Made by a program: the position numbers and the translations under genes. Below the pieces are notes generated by a model, which was given only the letters and a program-made list of their open reading frames with translations, searched no databases and was not told the origin of the DNA. A stretch of 64,000 nucleotides of DNA from Plantago ovata. Taxonomy: Eukaryota; Streptophyta; Magnoliopsida; Lamiales; Plantaginaceae. The stretch lies in NCBI GenBank assembly GCA_028274465.1, contig CM051458.1, positions 60,191,253 to 60,255,252 of the forward strand. The letters are read 5' to 3'. How positions within the stretch are numbered: the first letter of the stretch is position 1; the number at the start of each line of letters is the position of its first letter. Shown piece after piece: positions 1 through 9,065 of this stretch.

Positions 1-342
1 GAATTACGACTAGGTGATTATGAAACTGCCAATATCTACAAGGAACGTACTAAGAAGTATCATGATCGTGGTATAGTACGTAAGGAATTGATTCCTGGAC
101 AAAAAGCCTTGGTATTTAATTCTCGCCTTCGACTATTTCCTGGAAAGCTCCGTACTCGTTGGGATGGACCGTACGAAATTATCGAAGTTGCTCCCCATGG
201 AGCTGTTAAACTCTTCGATCCCAAGACGGGCAATACCTTCAAGGTGAATGGCCAGCGAGTGAAGCCGTACTACGAGATATCTAGTGATCAAAGGGACGTT
301 GATCACCTTGAGCTTACCCTTACCGCCTCCACTGAAGGTTAG
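1..342 (+). CDS. Integrase C-terminal end (element A, partial)
   Basis: The frame is open from the first base to the stop at 340-342, about 113 codons. The segment [19 protein letters not shown] followed by [20 protein letters not shown] is the C-terminal beta-barrel (chromodomain-free) end of a Ty3/gypsy integrase. In this family that part binds DNA and comes after the zinc finger and DDE core, which lie outside the window. [13 protein letters not shown] followed by VNG-R-KPY is typical of Athila-lineage plant elements. This is the only integrase sequence visible for the Athila-like group in the window; the other members have no pol. No true start codon can be assigned because the 5' part is missing. 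Confidence 0.85.
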   Translation, partial: ELRLGDYETANIYKERTKKYHDRGIVRKELIPGQKALVFNSRLRLFPGKLRTRWDGPYEIIEVAPHGAVKLFDPKTGNTFKVNGQRVKPYYEISSDQRDVDHLELTLTASTEG

Positions 343-1846
343 TGTGTTTTGTTTTGTTTTCTCACGAGTTTGATTGAGTATTATAGGTAACTTATACAAG
401 CATTAGCTCTCACCTTGGATCCACTTTCGGCGTTCGGGATGAGCGGCGACGTTCAGGTTTGGGGAGGAGGTTATCGCTGGTTATCTCTTTACTTATCTTG
501 CTTATGAAAAACTCGTGAAATTTTTTGTATTTGCACGTTTACTGCTTTCCTAGGATAGTCTTGCATGTTTTATATGGAGTGCATGTTTTATATGGAGTTT
601 ATTGCCGAATTTTTTGAACTTTTTTATTGGGTAGATCAAACAACTATGCCATTAATCGTATGCTTCATCTCTATGAATTTGTTTGAGGTTTTTCTCGCTT
701 GGCTTGTCACATTTATGTATTGCACTTAGTTGAGCTGGTAGTCTCGACATCACTTAGTGGTGTTTTCTCTACTGCGGTTCACGAAGGCCTTTATAATAGG
801 ATGATGCATGTTAGGGTCTTATGGTTGTTTTCCCGAGTCATTATGTACCTAAGAGGCAACAAGTCTTCACCATGCTTTGAGATTGCTAAATGCCTAGGAA
901 GGAGGTAGTGTGATCCTTTGTTTATAACCTATTCTTCCGAATAGGTTTGTGGAGGGGGTTACACCATCATAGACTTGTTTCTGTTTTCCATTTTCGTATC
1001 GTGAGTTTATTTTTCCTTTTTTCGTGAATTTTGTGCTCCAACCTATTCTTTCGAATAGGTTTGGGGAAGTCGTGTGAGTCATTTTGTTTCTCTTTTTGTT
1101 ATGCTACTGCTGGCTAGAAAAAGTTCGAAAAAAAAAAATCCAGAAAAAGAAAAAAGAAAAGAAAAAAGAAAAGAAAAAAAGAATCTGGAAAGAAAAAAAG
1201 AAAAGACCCCAAAAAGAAAAGAAGGGTCCAAAAAAGAAAGCCAAATAGCAGTTAGCAAAGTGTTGTGTCTTTTCCAATTCTTGTAATGTTCGTAATCGTG
1301 TTTTTCTATTTTTTTATCTTTTTTGTCTTGAGTGTCATCTGTTCTAGACCACCTTCGTCCTGCCATTCAGGAAGTGGTGAATAGCTTAAGACTTTACTTA
1401 AGAGATGGGTAGAATAGGGGAGTGTTATCTTTTATAGGGAACCCTCCTTCGTTTGATGAGAGCCAGTACTGGTTCGACCTCTTTTGAGCTAAAGTCTTAA
1501 CATGGTGGAACAGCAGTAAGTTCTCAGTTTCATAGGCACGATGCAACCATTCGTATCTTAGCATGCTTCATTACGTCGTCACTGACTAGGTCCAGGTAGA
1601 GAATGTTACGAGAGACTATCTTGTCTTGACGTAAGTGCTTATGTGGATGTGTATAAGTCAATCGAGGTATTCTTCAACCTATATTCATGTTTTGATTTAT
1701 ATGGTTTTTGTTCATATGTTATTTGATAGATTCAGTAGATTAGTTCATTTTATTTGGCATGAGACTCCATTTTGTGTCTTGCATGTTTTTTGTATTAGAG
1801 TCTAGCTTAGTTGCTTGAGGACAAGCAAAGGTTCGGTTTGGGAGTT
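343..1846 (+). other. Element A 3' noncoding region
   Basis: No convincing ORF. It holds two copies of an AACCTATTC/GAATAGGTT hairpin (926-948 and 1040-1062). Each hairpin runs into a purine-rich TTTGGGGA-like run. A roughly 140-nt purine tract follows (about 1120-1255), with the short inverted pair GACCCC/GGGTCC near its end. The conserved block 1330-1640 contains AGAATAGGGGAGTGTTA, the inverted motif AGCCAGTACTGGTT and GACTAGGTCCAGGTAGA. The same blocks recur in the same order in B1, E, F, G and H. A final polypurine run (about 1833-1846) abuts the LTR. Confidence 0.8.
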
Positions 1847-2186
1847 TGATGAATGTGTATTTTACACTTTCATTCGAGTCTTTTTCACTATTTTAGCTAT
1901 CCTCTATGTTAATTTAGCTATATTTTAATGCATTTTATTAGAATAGTGTCACGTTTCCCTTTAGATTTTATTTTACAGGTTTTGGTTGAAATTCGAAGAT
2001 TTCCGGGAAATTATATTGAAGTTGACAAGGAATGGTGTTCCAGAAGCCTATTTGGAGTATCTGAAGGTTTCCGGATAGGATTTGAAGTCGAGAGGCCGAA
2101 TCTGAGGTTAGAAAGGCTAACTAGAAGTCAGAAACCGAGTCGAAAGTGAAGAAATCCAAAACCGCGTCGAAAACGCGAATTCCGCC
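1847..2186 (+). repeat. Element A 3' LTR, truncated by the scaffold gap
   Basis: Begins TGATGAATGTGTATTTTAC directly after the polypurine run. It matches the first roughly 340 bp of the LTRs of G (57019 and 61109) and, in reverse, of H and C. The palindrome cluster, TATA box and R/U5 part seen in those relatives would follow but are lost in the run of N. Confidence 0.9.
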
Positions 2187-2286
2187 NNNNNNNNNNNNNN
2201 NNNNNNNNNNNNNNNNNNNNNNNNNNNNNNNNNNNNNNNNNNNNNNNNNNNNNNNNNNNNNNNNNNNNNNNNNNNNNNNNNNNNNN
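2187..2286. other. Assembly gap (100 N)
   Basis: Exactly 100 N, the usual placeholder for a gap of unknown size. Left of it is a plus-strand LTR, right of it a minus-strand gag-protease interior. The missing 3' part of element C and the end of element A's LTR must lie here, or the join is wrong. Confidence 0.95.
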
Positions 2287-2433
2287 CAAACACATTCAAA
2301 GGGAGCACATTAGAGTAGGATCCCGTGTCCTAGTGTGGCACGGACATCTTCAAGCTCACCAATCCCAACCTTATACGAAAAACTTGAGGGAGGGGCTCGA
2401 GATCCTCTTGCTCCGCTTCACTCTCGTCAGAAC
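2287..2433 (-). pseudogene. Protease-region fragment of element C gag-pro
   Basis: This 147-bp piece matches 53395-53545 of element H, in the region running into the aspartic protease. It is separated from the rest of C's coding region by the B1 insertion and ends at the scaffold gap. Confidence 0.8.
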
Positions 2434-3831
2434 TGATGAACGTATTTTTGACGCGTTCATTTTGTCTTTTTTACCTTCTTTTGCTATCTTTTAGCCTTGT
2501 TTTTTGGTTAGTTTTGTAGAATAGTGCACGTTTTGTGTTTTCTGCATTTTCAGGCACTTAGGTACGAAACGTGTTTTTGGAGCTAAAACGAGCCTTTTTG
2601 ATGAAAAGATGGCCCCGTTGAAGTTCCCCAATCTCCGTGACTGTTCGTGAGTGTCTGAGCCTCAATAAGCATTGAGAAGGATGAGTCCAAGGCACCCGAG
2701 GGCCGTACGAGGGCAAACAGATTGAGTTTGAAGACAAAAATCTGCCCAGGAGCCAAGCTAAGTGCCTGGAATAGTGAAGCGCTCCGCTTCATTTTCCAGG
2801 AGCTTTGGCACAGCAGCCAAGCAAAGCGCTTAGAGGGCCGAAGCGCTTCGCTTGCCAAGCGCTCCGCTTGGCCTCTCCAAGCGGTCCGCTTGGCAGTGGT
2901 TACGTTTTCGGATTTTCCTTCTTAGATCTGATCTTCTGTTACTTTTTGGAGACTTTTGAACTGTAGCTTCGTTTTGGAGAGCTCCTAAGCCCCAAAACTC
3001 AGAGAAAACTCAGATTATATTGTATTTTAGATTGGATTAAAGGTTTTGGCATAGGATTTCATCCATTGTTTCATCTACGGAGAGGTTTTCATCAATACCC
3101 ACCGATTAGTGACAGCTTGGTGGTAACAATGTATCATTATCTCTTGTCTAGTAGTTTGATTTGATGTATTCTATTTACAATTCATATGATTTGATGTCTA
3201 TGTTGATGAATATGAGTAGCTAAATCCTTTGTGTTGGTGGTAGAATGTAGAATATGCATGCTATGGGTTATGTTTATGCTTACATGAGATTGTGATTCAA
3301 TCTTGCTGCAAATCCCTTCATATGATTCTTAGTTGCCTATAAAATATATTCGAATTGAGTATAGTGATAAACTCTTGGTCAATGAAGCTATAGGATTGTA
3401 TGTTAGAGATTTGCAGCATGCTAGATAAATGGTGTTAGTGACAAACACCTCTAAAGTATTGATAGTGGTCTTTTATGATGTGTGTCTTGAAACTTACCTA
3501 GACGAGTTGCTTAGCAGACTTGATCGAAGGTTTTACGCACTGAACTTGTGAGCATATTCGTAACCCATGCATGTGAATTTGATTTCTACCACCAACCGTT
3601 TTCCAAACTTGATTACAACAATCTGATTTCTCGTTGCTTTGTTCTAAGAAAACAATTCCTCAAACACTTGAACTCGTTGACTGAAATAACTAGCAAAAAC
3701 CACAACAAAGCCACGTTAGGTCCCGAGAGAACGACACTCGGGGAAAACTTGCCATTGCACTCTAGTTTGTGTAGTGATAAGTGTTCTTTGGCTTTTAAAC
3801 AAATTTAATTGGTGAAAAAACGACATCATCA
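2434..3831 (+). repeat. B1 5' LTR (type B)
   Basis: 1398 bp, TGATGA...TCATCA. A cluster of GC-rich palindromes lies at about 2776-2894, for example CCAAGCGGTCCGCTTGG at 2878-2894. The remaining LTR matches 11052-12437 and, in reverse, both LTRs of F. No clear TATA box was recognised. Confidence 0.93.
2776..2894. repeat. Palindrome cluster in B1 5' LTR
   Basis: About four imperfect palindromes: GAAGCGCTCCGCTTC, GAAGCGCTTCGCTT, CCAAGCGCTCCGCTTGG and CCAAGCGGTCCGCTTGG. The 5' LTR has one more unit than the 3' LTR of the same element. Confidence 0.85.
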
Positions 3832-3834
3832 ATT

Positions 3835-3853
3835 TGGCGCCGTTGCCGGGGAC
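3835..3853 (+). other. B1 primer-binding site
   Basis: TGGCGCCGTTGCCGGGGAC begins three bases after the LTR. It is the typical Athila-group primer site; published Athila elements are usually assigned tRNA-Asp, but I did not verify the tRNA. The same site is used by E and F and, with variants, by C, G and H. Confidence 0.85.
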
Positions 3854-3974
3854 TTAACTCCTTTGGTTGGTGTTTTTGTTTTGGTTTTTTCAGCCAACAT
3901 CTCTTCTTTGTCTCATTTCTGTTTTTGTTTCTTTTTGCTTGAGATACTCACTATCTTGTATTTCAGGTGAGTGC

Positions 3975-6227
3975 ATGCCTAGAACCCGAACGGGTGGACC
4001 TATTATTGAACCTTTTGTAGACGAGATCGATCGTTTGTTTCATAGGAGAAGGAGGAATTTGAATCTCGAGTTTGAAGAAGTAGCATCTAGAGCTTCCACT
4101 TCTGGTATTCGGGAAGAGTCTTCTTCTTATCTTTTGGAGCCAATTCTTGAATCTGTTTACTTGGAAGGTGAAATGGTGGAGCGGCCTATACGTACACTTA
4201 CTAAGCCTACGGTTGGGGCTAGAGGACCAACAATTGTCCTCAATGATGCCACAAGGAACTTGGAGATCAAGAATCACATGTTCCAACAACTTCCCAAATT
4301 CTATGGGATGGCTAATGAGGACGTGATTGGGTACTTGAATCAGCTCGAGATTTTTGTTCTCCATCTTGGGCGACCAGGAGCTGGTGTTACGGATGATGAT
4401 CTCCGTAAGAAGGTCTTTTCTATGGGGCTAAGTGATCGTGCAAAGGCTTGACTTAATACTTTGGAGGCCGGGTCTTTGACAACATGGGATCTTTGCTTTG
4501 ATAAGTTCATGGAGCGTTACTACCCCGCTTCCAAGACGATGGCTATGAAGAGCCAAATTAGCTCCTTCGAGCAGAGGTATGATGAGCCTTTCCACGAGGC
4601 CTATGATCGATTCATGGGGTTGCATCATCGATGCCCACATCACGGGTATGATAAAGGTCAGCTTCTCCAATTCTTTTACAATGGTTTACATCCCGAGATT
4701 CAATCTCAGGTGGATAGTATTTGTGGAGGCAGTATGGGGGAGTTGCTTCCTTCTCAAGCTCAAGTGAAGCTGGACATGATGTACCGGAATTCCCAAAATC
4801 GGAATGTGAGGACTCGTGTGCTCCAAAAGGAGCAAAGAGGTGAGGCCAAGGTAGTGGTACAACAAGATGCCTTCGATGGATTCGCCCATGAAGTGAAGCA
4901 AGCTTTGAGGCAAAGCGTTCCTTCTCCTTCTACGGAAGTTTGTGGTGTGTGCAAGAACTATGGGCACCCGGCCTATTTACGCCGTTCTGAATTTGCTAGA
5001 GAGCAATATATCACGAACGATGTCCGTCAAGAAGTGTATGCTGCTGAGGGAGAGCAAGTAGTTGGAGATGTGAACTACGGGCAAGGATATGGCAATGTGA
5101 GGCCACAAAACCGTGGGCCCCGAGGTGGGTACCAGAATCAAGGCAACCGTGGTTATGTTCATAGCGCGGATCAATATGCCTATGGGCCTAATCAAGATAG
5201 AAGCCGTCTCAGCTATGGGAACAATTGGTATGAAGGAGCACCGCCTTCTAATCCTACGCCTCCACCTCGGGTTGCTAGTTCGGGACCACAAGGTGGAGGG
5301 GTGCTTCCTTCACCTCTTGTCTCTTCTCTCAACGATCTTGTGTTGAAGACTAATAAGTTTATGGAGCATTACTATCGTAATGAAGCTACTAAAAATCAGC
5401 GGTTTGAGAAGCTTGAGGCTAGTAGTAGCAACCTCCATAAGAAGTTGCAAGAGTTGATAGATCGGGGGGCTAGTAGAGAGCAAGGGAAGTTTCCCGGGAA
5501 CACGGAGAAGGCTATGGCCATAACCGTGGTGACTGATTTGCCCGTGGAGATCACGGTTGTGAGAGACAATGCACGAGATGAGGTGCCAAGTTGCAAGATA
5601 ACTGAAACTTGCAAGGTGAGTGAGGAGGTCGAGACTCCTAAGGTGGTTATGGAAGAGGAAGTTGTCGCACAATCTGATGCCATAGTTGTAGAGGTGAAAG
5701 AAAACTCATCGTCTGAGGATGAGATGGTGGATATGGTGGAAGTGCCCATCCAAGAGAGCTTCGATGTTGAAATCGGCTTGGGGAAGAAGGACGGAATAGT
5801 GACAACTCTAGACACGGGAGCGGGTGTGAGTGTTATACCCTTGAACGTGTATGAAGAGTCGGGTTTGTCTGGCTTGAGACCCATGAAATGCATGGTGCAA
5901 TTAGCGGATGGGTCCATGAAAAAGCCGTTGGGTGTGATTGAGAACTTGGCGGTGAGGGTTGCCGGTGTAGAGGTGAAGACTAATTTCATCGTTATGCCTA
6001 CATCTTCTGCTAAGCTCAAAGATGTGGTTCTCTTGGGTAGAGCCTTCATCAACAAAGTGCGTATGGTCATAGACATGTATCGCCGAACATGTCACTTTGA
6101 GGTAAATGGCAAGCAACACACGTTGCGAGCCATTGTTGATTCATGTGCTTATGTTGATACTAACGAACTTGTAGGTTTTTTGGTCCACTTTATGTTCGTC
6201 AAGATGTGCAGGGAATTGATGCTTTGA
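3975..6227 (+). pseudogene. B1 gag-protease
   Basis: Gag starts at an ATG at 3975 (MPRTRTGGPIIEPFVDEID), 140 bp after the primer site. In order: a basic, arginine-rich N-terminus; a retrotransposon gag domain (about 4210-4800) with the FYGMANEDVIGYLNQLE and FFYNGLHPEIQ blocks; a zinc-knuckle region (CGVCKNYGH, about 4940); a glycine/asparagine-rich linker; a coiled-coil-like segment; and an aspartic protease near 5810 (LDTGAGVSV). In this family gag forms the particle and the protease processes it. The frame ends at 6227 with no reverse transcriptase after it. The same gag type is in F, with a related one in C, E and H. The reading frame is nearly whole, with about one break. Confidence 0.88.
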
Positions 6228-6463
6228 GAGGCAATTGGAGGGGGAAGTCTAGTACCCGAGGCGAAATCAATTCCGCATGAGTTGTGAAGAGTCGAGCCAA
6301 CGACTTTTAAACGAAGGCGCTTCTCGGGAGGCAACCCGAGGTTGTAGGTACTTGCATATAGATTAGGAGCACGTTTTAAATTTTGTTTCGTTGATTAGAC
6401 AAGGTTTTTGGGGTGAAAATTTAGCAAAAGTCGAAAAAAAAATGGATTTGGGAGCTTCAGGTC
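6228..6463 (+). other. B1 post-gag spacer
   Basis: Noncoding. It contains GGGGAAGTCTAGTACCCG and GGGAGGCAACCCG, two blocks also found just after gag-protease in E, F and H. The shared GGGAGG-AACCCG stem suggests an RNA element; its function is unknown. Confidence 0.6.
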
Positions 6464-6700
6464 CCAAGCGAACCGCTTGGCAAGCCCAAGCGGTCCACTT
6501 GGGTTTCCAGTAAGATTTTCATTCTTACTGAAAATCCAAGCGGAGCGCTTGGCAGGTCCAAGCGGTCCGCTTGGATTTCCAGTAAGAATTTCATTCTTAC
6601 TGGAAACCCAAGCGGAGCGCTTGGCAGGTCCCAAGCGGACCGCTTGTGAATGCCCAAGCGCTTCGCTTGGCTATCCTTAAGAAAGCTAAGCGGAGCACTT
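6464..6700. repeat. Internal palindrome cluster 1 of B1
   Basis: Repeated CCAAGCGG/CCGCTTGG palindromes alternate with a second inverted repeat, TTCCAGTAAGAAT...ATTCTTACTGGAA. The same composite unit appears at 9255-9412 and, in reverse, in F at 30255-30410. It lies directly upstream of the leader of the accessory ORF. Confidence 0.85.
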
Positions 6701-7451
6701 GTGTATCAAAGCTCCCCACTTCGTTTTTCTTCCTCCATTGCCGATTTAGCACCCCAAAAATCTCAATCTCTTTCAATTCTCCACCAATTCTTGCAATCTT
6801 GTGCATTTTACGAAGCCATCACCCCCTCTATCATCTAAACCGATCAAATTTCACGTTTGAAGCATCCATAACAAGGAATCAAAGGTAGCTCTCATGAACC
6901 CTAACTTTCTTGAATTTGGGATTTTATCTTAATTAGCTTCAATTGTGTTATGCATTGGTGAATTAGAGTTTGATGATGATTGTTGAGCATGTTTCTTACT
7001 AGATGTGATGTCTAAATTCGAATTTTGCTCCTCTTGATTTATGATGAATTCTATTGCTTGAATTCTTGCTAGATAATTGTTTGCATGATTGTTAGCTCGA
7101 AATTTGAGTATTGATATGATGTTGGTGTTGTTTAGATTGCATGAGAATGTGTAGGATTGGTTGGGTAGTTCTAATGGCGAGTTTGTTTGTTTGGTTTGAT
7201 TCGAATTAGCTAATCGTACCAAAGTGTTAAAGCTTCTCGATTCGCTATGTTTGAATTTTAGCAAGCCTTCAAACTCGTTAAAAAGAACACTTGAGTGAGT
7301 TTTGACATCTAAGAGTCGACTTGTTGCGTTATGACTTGTTTTAAACAAAGAACGTATACTTGTCTTAGAGTAGTAGTAGATTGTTTGGTAGTAGTGTAAG
7401 AGTCTAGTTACCGTCATCTTCAAGCGATCTAATGAGATTTTACTAGGTACC
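6701..7451 (+). promoter_or_regulatory. Leader of the B1 accessory ORF with an intron-like segment
   Basis: A pyrimidine-rich, 5'UTR-like stretch (6710-6884) is followed by GTAGCT at 6885 and a T-rich segment ending TTTACTAG at 7446, six bases before the ATG at 7452. The GT-AG segment is 562 bp. Element H has a matching arrangement on its own strand (52447-51905, 543 bp). In both, ATGAACCCTAA lies just inside the donor and ACCATG just after the acceptor. Together with the palindrome cluster upstream this resembles a private promoter plus leader intron. Splicing is inferred, not shown. Confidence 0.6.
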
Positions 7452-8240
7452 ATGGACAAAAGAGCCAAGAAGAAAGCAAGGAAGGATGGAGCTTCAACCT
7501 CCAAGGAGAATCCGGCATCAACTCCAAGGGAGATTCCCCGTGATGAAGGCGACCGTGACCCATACAAAGAATCGGACGCATTGCGGAGGTTCCGATACAA
7601 CTTCTATAGGGGAGGAGAGCGGTCAGTGATTTGGGACCGTAGCATCTTCTTTACTTCAAAGGAGTTGGACGTACTAAAGGGGACAAAATATGAGAACAAG
7701 GGACTTTTGTTTGATGTACCCTATGCTCACCTTACCAGGCTTATAACGGAGAGAGGATGGACCTTCTATGGGAAAGAACTCTCCGGATGGGATAGAGACC
7801 TTGTCGAGAAGTTCCACATTGCCTTCGAGGACTATAACTATAAGGCCGAAGCAGTACCTATTCGTGGTGTGATGGTCCCTTTCTCACCATTGAGTATCAC
7901 TAGTTTCATTATGGGACTAGAGGAACCCTTGCGGGAAGACAAGAAGAAGGTAGCATACTATGTGAGTGATCCCTATGTGCACTATGTCTATGACCCAACG
8001 ATTGAGAAGTTTCCGAGGAGGTTAGCCGGGGTTCTGACAACCAAGGACTACAAGCCAAGGAAGACGCGTCTCGATAACACCTTGAAGTATAAAGATTTGC
8101 ACTTGCACGCCCGCTAATCTGATCCCGGGACTCATAACCGAAGAGATAACGCCGGAAGTCGAGATCTTAATCTATTCCCTCATGGCGAACATGCCCATCA
8201 CTCCCGGGGACATCATCTTCCAGCAATTCGAGATTAAACG

Positions 8241-8862
8241 TGTAACGACCCGACCAATCCGGCCGGCGTGGTTACTCATGGGCGCTCTTCGGGGTGATAT
8301 ACTGGCCCCACAGACCAACACGGATTCTAATCCGCGCACTTTGTCCTCACTCGTGCGCGCACCGGGAACTTCCCAGTGGGTCACCCATCCTAGAATTGCT
8401 CCAGAGAAAGCACGCTTAACTCTGAAGTTCTTCTAGCTGAATTCCCGAAAAGAAGGATGCACCTTGTTGGTATGAGTAGCGTTCTCAACCCTTTTAAGCT
8501 TCTGAAATCTGGTGCGTTACAATCTACCCCCCTTAAAGCCTCGACGTCCTCGTCAAGCGCTTTAAGTGGTGGGGGTGACAAACTGACAATAACCTTTACC
8601 AACCGTCCACCCGATGCGGGCTTTGGGTTGATCTAGGCTCTGATACCATTTGTAATACCCCACATCCCACATCGCTTAAGAGTGAGTGGAATAAAGGGTA
8701 TATATGTTAGACCACCACTCTCACATGGTATGAGGCCTTTTGGGTGATTCCAAAAGCAAATCCGTGCGGGCTGAGGCCCAAAGCGGACAATATCATACTG
8801 TTGAGACGTGTGTGGGTCCGTCCAGGAGTAACCACGCCGGCCGGATTGGTCGGGTCGTTACA
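8241..8862 (-). mobile_element. Cassandra-like TRIM with 5S rRNA-like sequence and terminal inverted repeats
   Basis: 622 bp, flanked by the duplication AAACG (8236-8240, 8863-8867). Read on the minus strand: an LTR-like segment 8862-8651 ending in TATTACA, a primer site TGGTATCAGAGCC (8648-8636, tRNA-Met type), a short interior, a polypurine run AAGGGGGGTAGA, and a second terminal segment 8521-8241 that starts TGTAACGCACC. The second terminal segment carries the 5S-like domain. The two terminal segments are not alike along their length, but the outermost 37 bp form a perfect inverted repeat beginning TGTAACGACCCGACC. No coding capacity. The insertion lies inside B1's accessory ORF and so is younger than B1. 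Confidence 0.8.
8350..8482 (-). other. 5S rRNA-like domain in the TRIM
   Basis: On the minus strand the blocks GTTAAGCGTGCTT, TAGGATGGGTGACC and CTGGGAAGTTCC match plant 5S rRNA in the same order and spacing. A weaker match to the 5' part (CATACCA, GGTGCATCC) lies upstream. Known Cassandra elements carry 5S-derived sequence with the internal pol III promoter in their LTRs. This is a mobile-element copy and not a 5S gene. Confidence 0.8.
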
Positions 8863-9065
8863 AAACGAGAACCCGGCCACCCACTAGTCTTCCCACATCT
8901 GATCACTGCTATGTGTGAGAAAGAAAATGTGCCAAACATCCGGCGCACCGAGGCATCGAGGGAACCAGTCGACATAGAGACATACGATCTGATACTCCAC
9001 CGCTTCGGAGTAGAGCAAGGGTTCGAAGACCCATTTCCCCTTGTCATCCCTCACCGATCCGAGTG

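Larger units (their letters stand above)
1..2186 (+). mobile_element. Element A: 3' part of an Athila-like Ty3/gypsy LTR retrotransposon
   Basis: Seen: an integrase C-terminal coding end (1-342), about 1.5 kb of noncoding sequence with hairpins and a purine tract, a polypurine run and the start of a 3' LTR at 1847. The element is cut on the left by the window edge and on the right by a run of N. The 3' noncoding region closely matches those of gag-protease-only elements E, G and H, so A looks like a pol-bearing relative or helper of that group. Athila assignment rests on the integrase tail and on the shared 3' region and LTR type of its relatives, whose primer site is TGGCGCCGTTGCCGGGGAC. Fossil; incomplete in this window. 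Confidence 0.85.
7452..9065 (+). pseudogene. B1 accessory ORF (plant-transposon-protein type), interrupted by a TRIM
   Basis: Starts MDKRAKKKARKDGAS, a lysine-rich, nuclear-localisation-like N-terminus. It continues with a globular part containing RGWTFYGKELSGWDRDLVEKF and VRGVMVPFSPLSI-like blocks (here PIRGVMVPFSPLSITSF). This pattern recalls the 'putative plant transposon protein' domain (Pfam Transposase_32, PF20167), which is common in Athila-associated ORFs; that name is from memory and untested. The coding signal resumes after the TRIM (8241-8862) and stops at 9065 (LVIPHRSE). Codon use looks like real coding sequence. It is not gag, protease, RT or integrase, and nothing shows it to be an envelope: no signal peptide or membrane segment is visible. 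F lacks the gene altogether. Confidence 0.65.

Noticed and set aside
1074-1366. Lysine-rich and phenylalanine-rich ORFs over the A/G tract (also 10055-10462, 29147-29422, 36963-37325, 60339-60627)
   Set aside because: They are readings of a conserved purine tract and its complement, with no protein-like composition; the DNA tract itself is the feature.
5396-6076. 226-codon minus-strand ORF opposite B1 gag-protease
   Set aside because: Shadow of the real sense frame, which holds the DTG protease and conserved gag blocks; similar shadows lie opposite C, E, F and H gag.
6464-6700. CRISPR-like array of short repeats
   Set aside because: The units are palindromes with short, mutually similar spacers inside a plant retrotransposon; no unique spacers and no cas genes.
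8350-8482. A genuine 5S rRNA gene
   Set aside because: The match is partial and diverged, and it lies inside a small mobile element with its own target duplication.
8241-8862. Classification as a DNA transposon because of its 37-bp inverted ends
   Set aside because: A tRNA-Met primer site, polypurine run, TGTAAC/TTACA ends and the 5S-like domain point to a TRIM; the inverted ends are reported as an oddity instead.
7452-9065. Reading the B1 accessory ORF as an envelope gene
   Set aside because: Athila relatives can have an env-like ORF after pol, but this protein shows no signal peptide, membrane segment or cysteine pattern and has plant-transposon-protein-like blocks.
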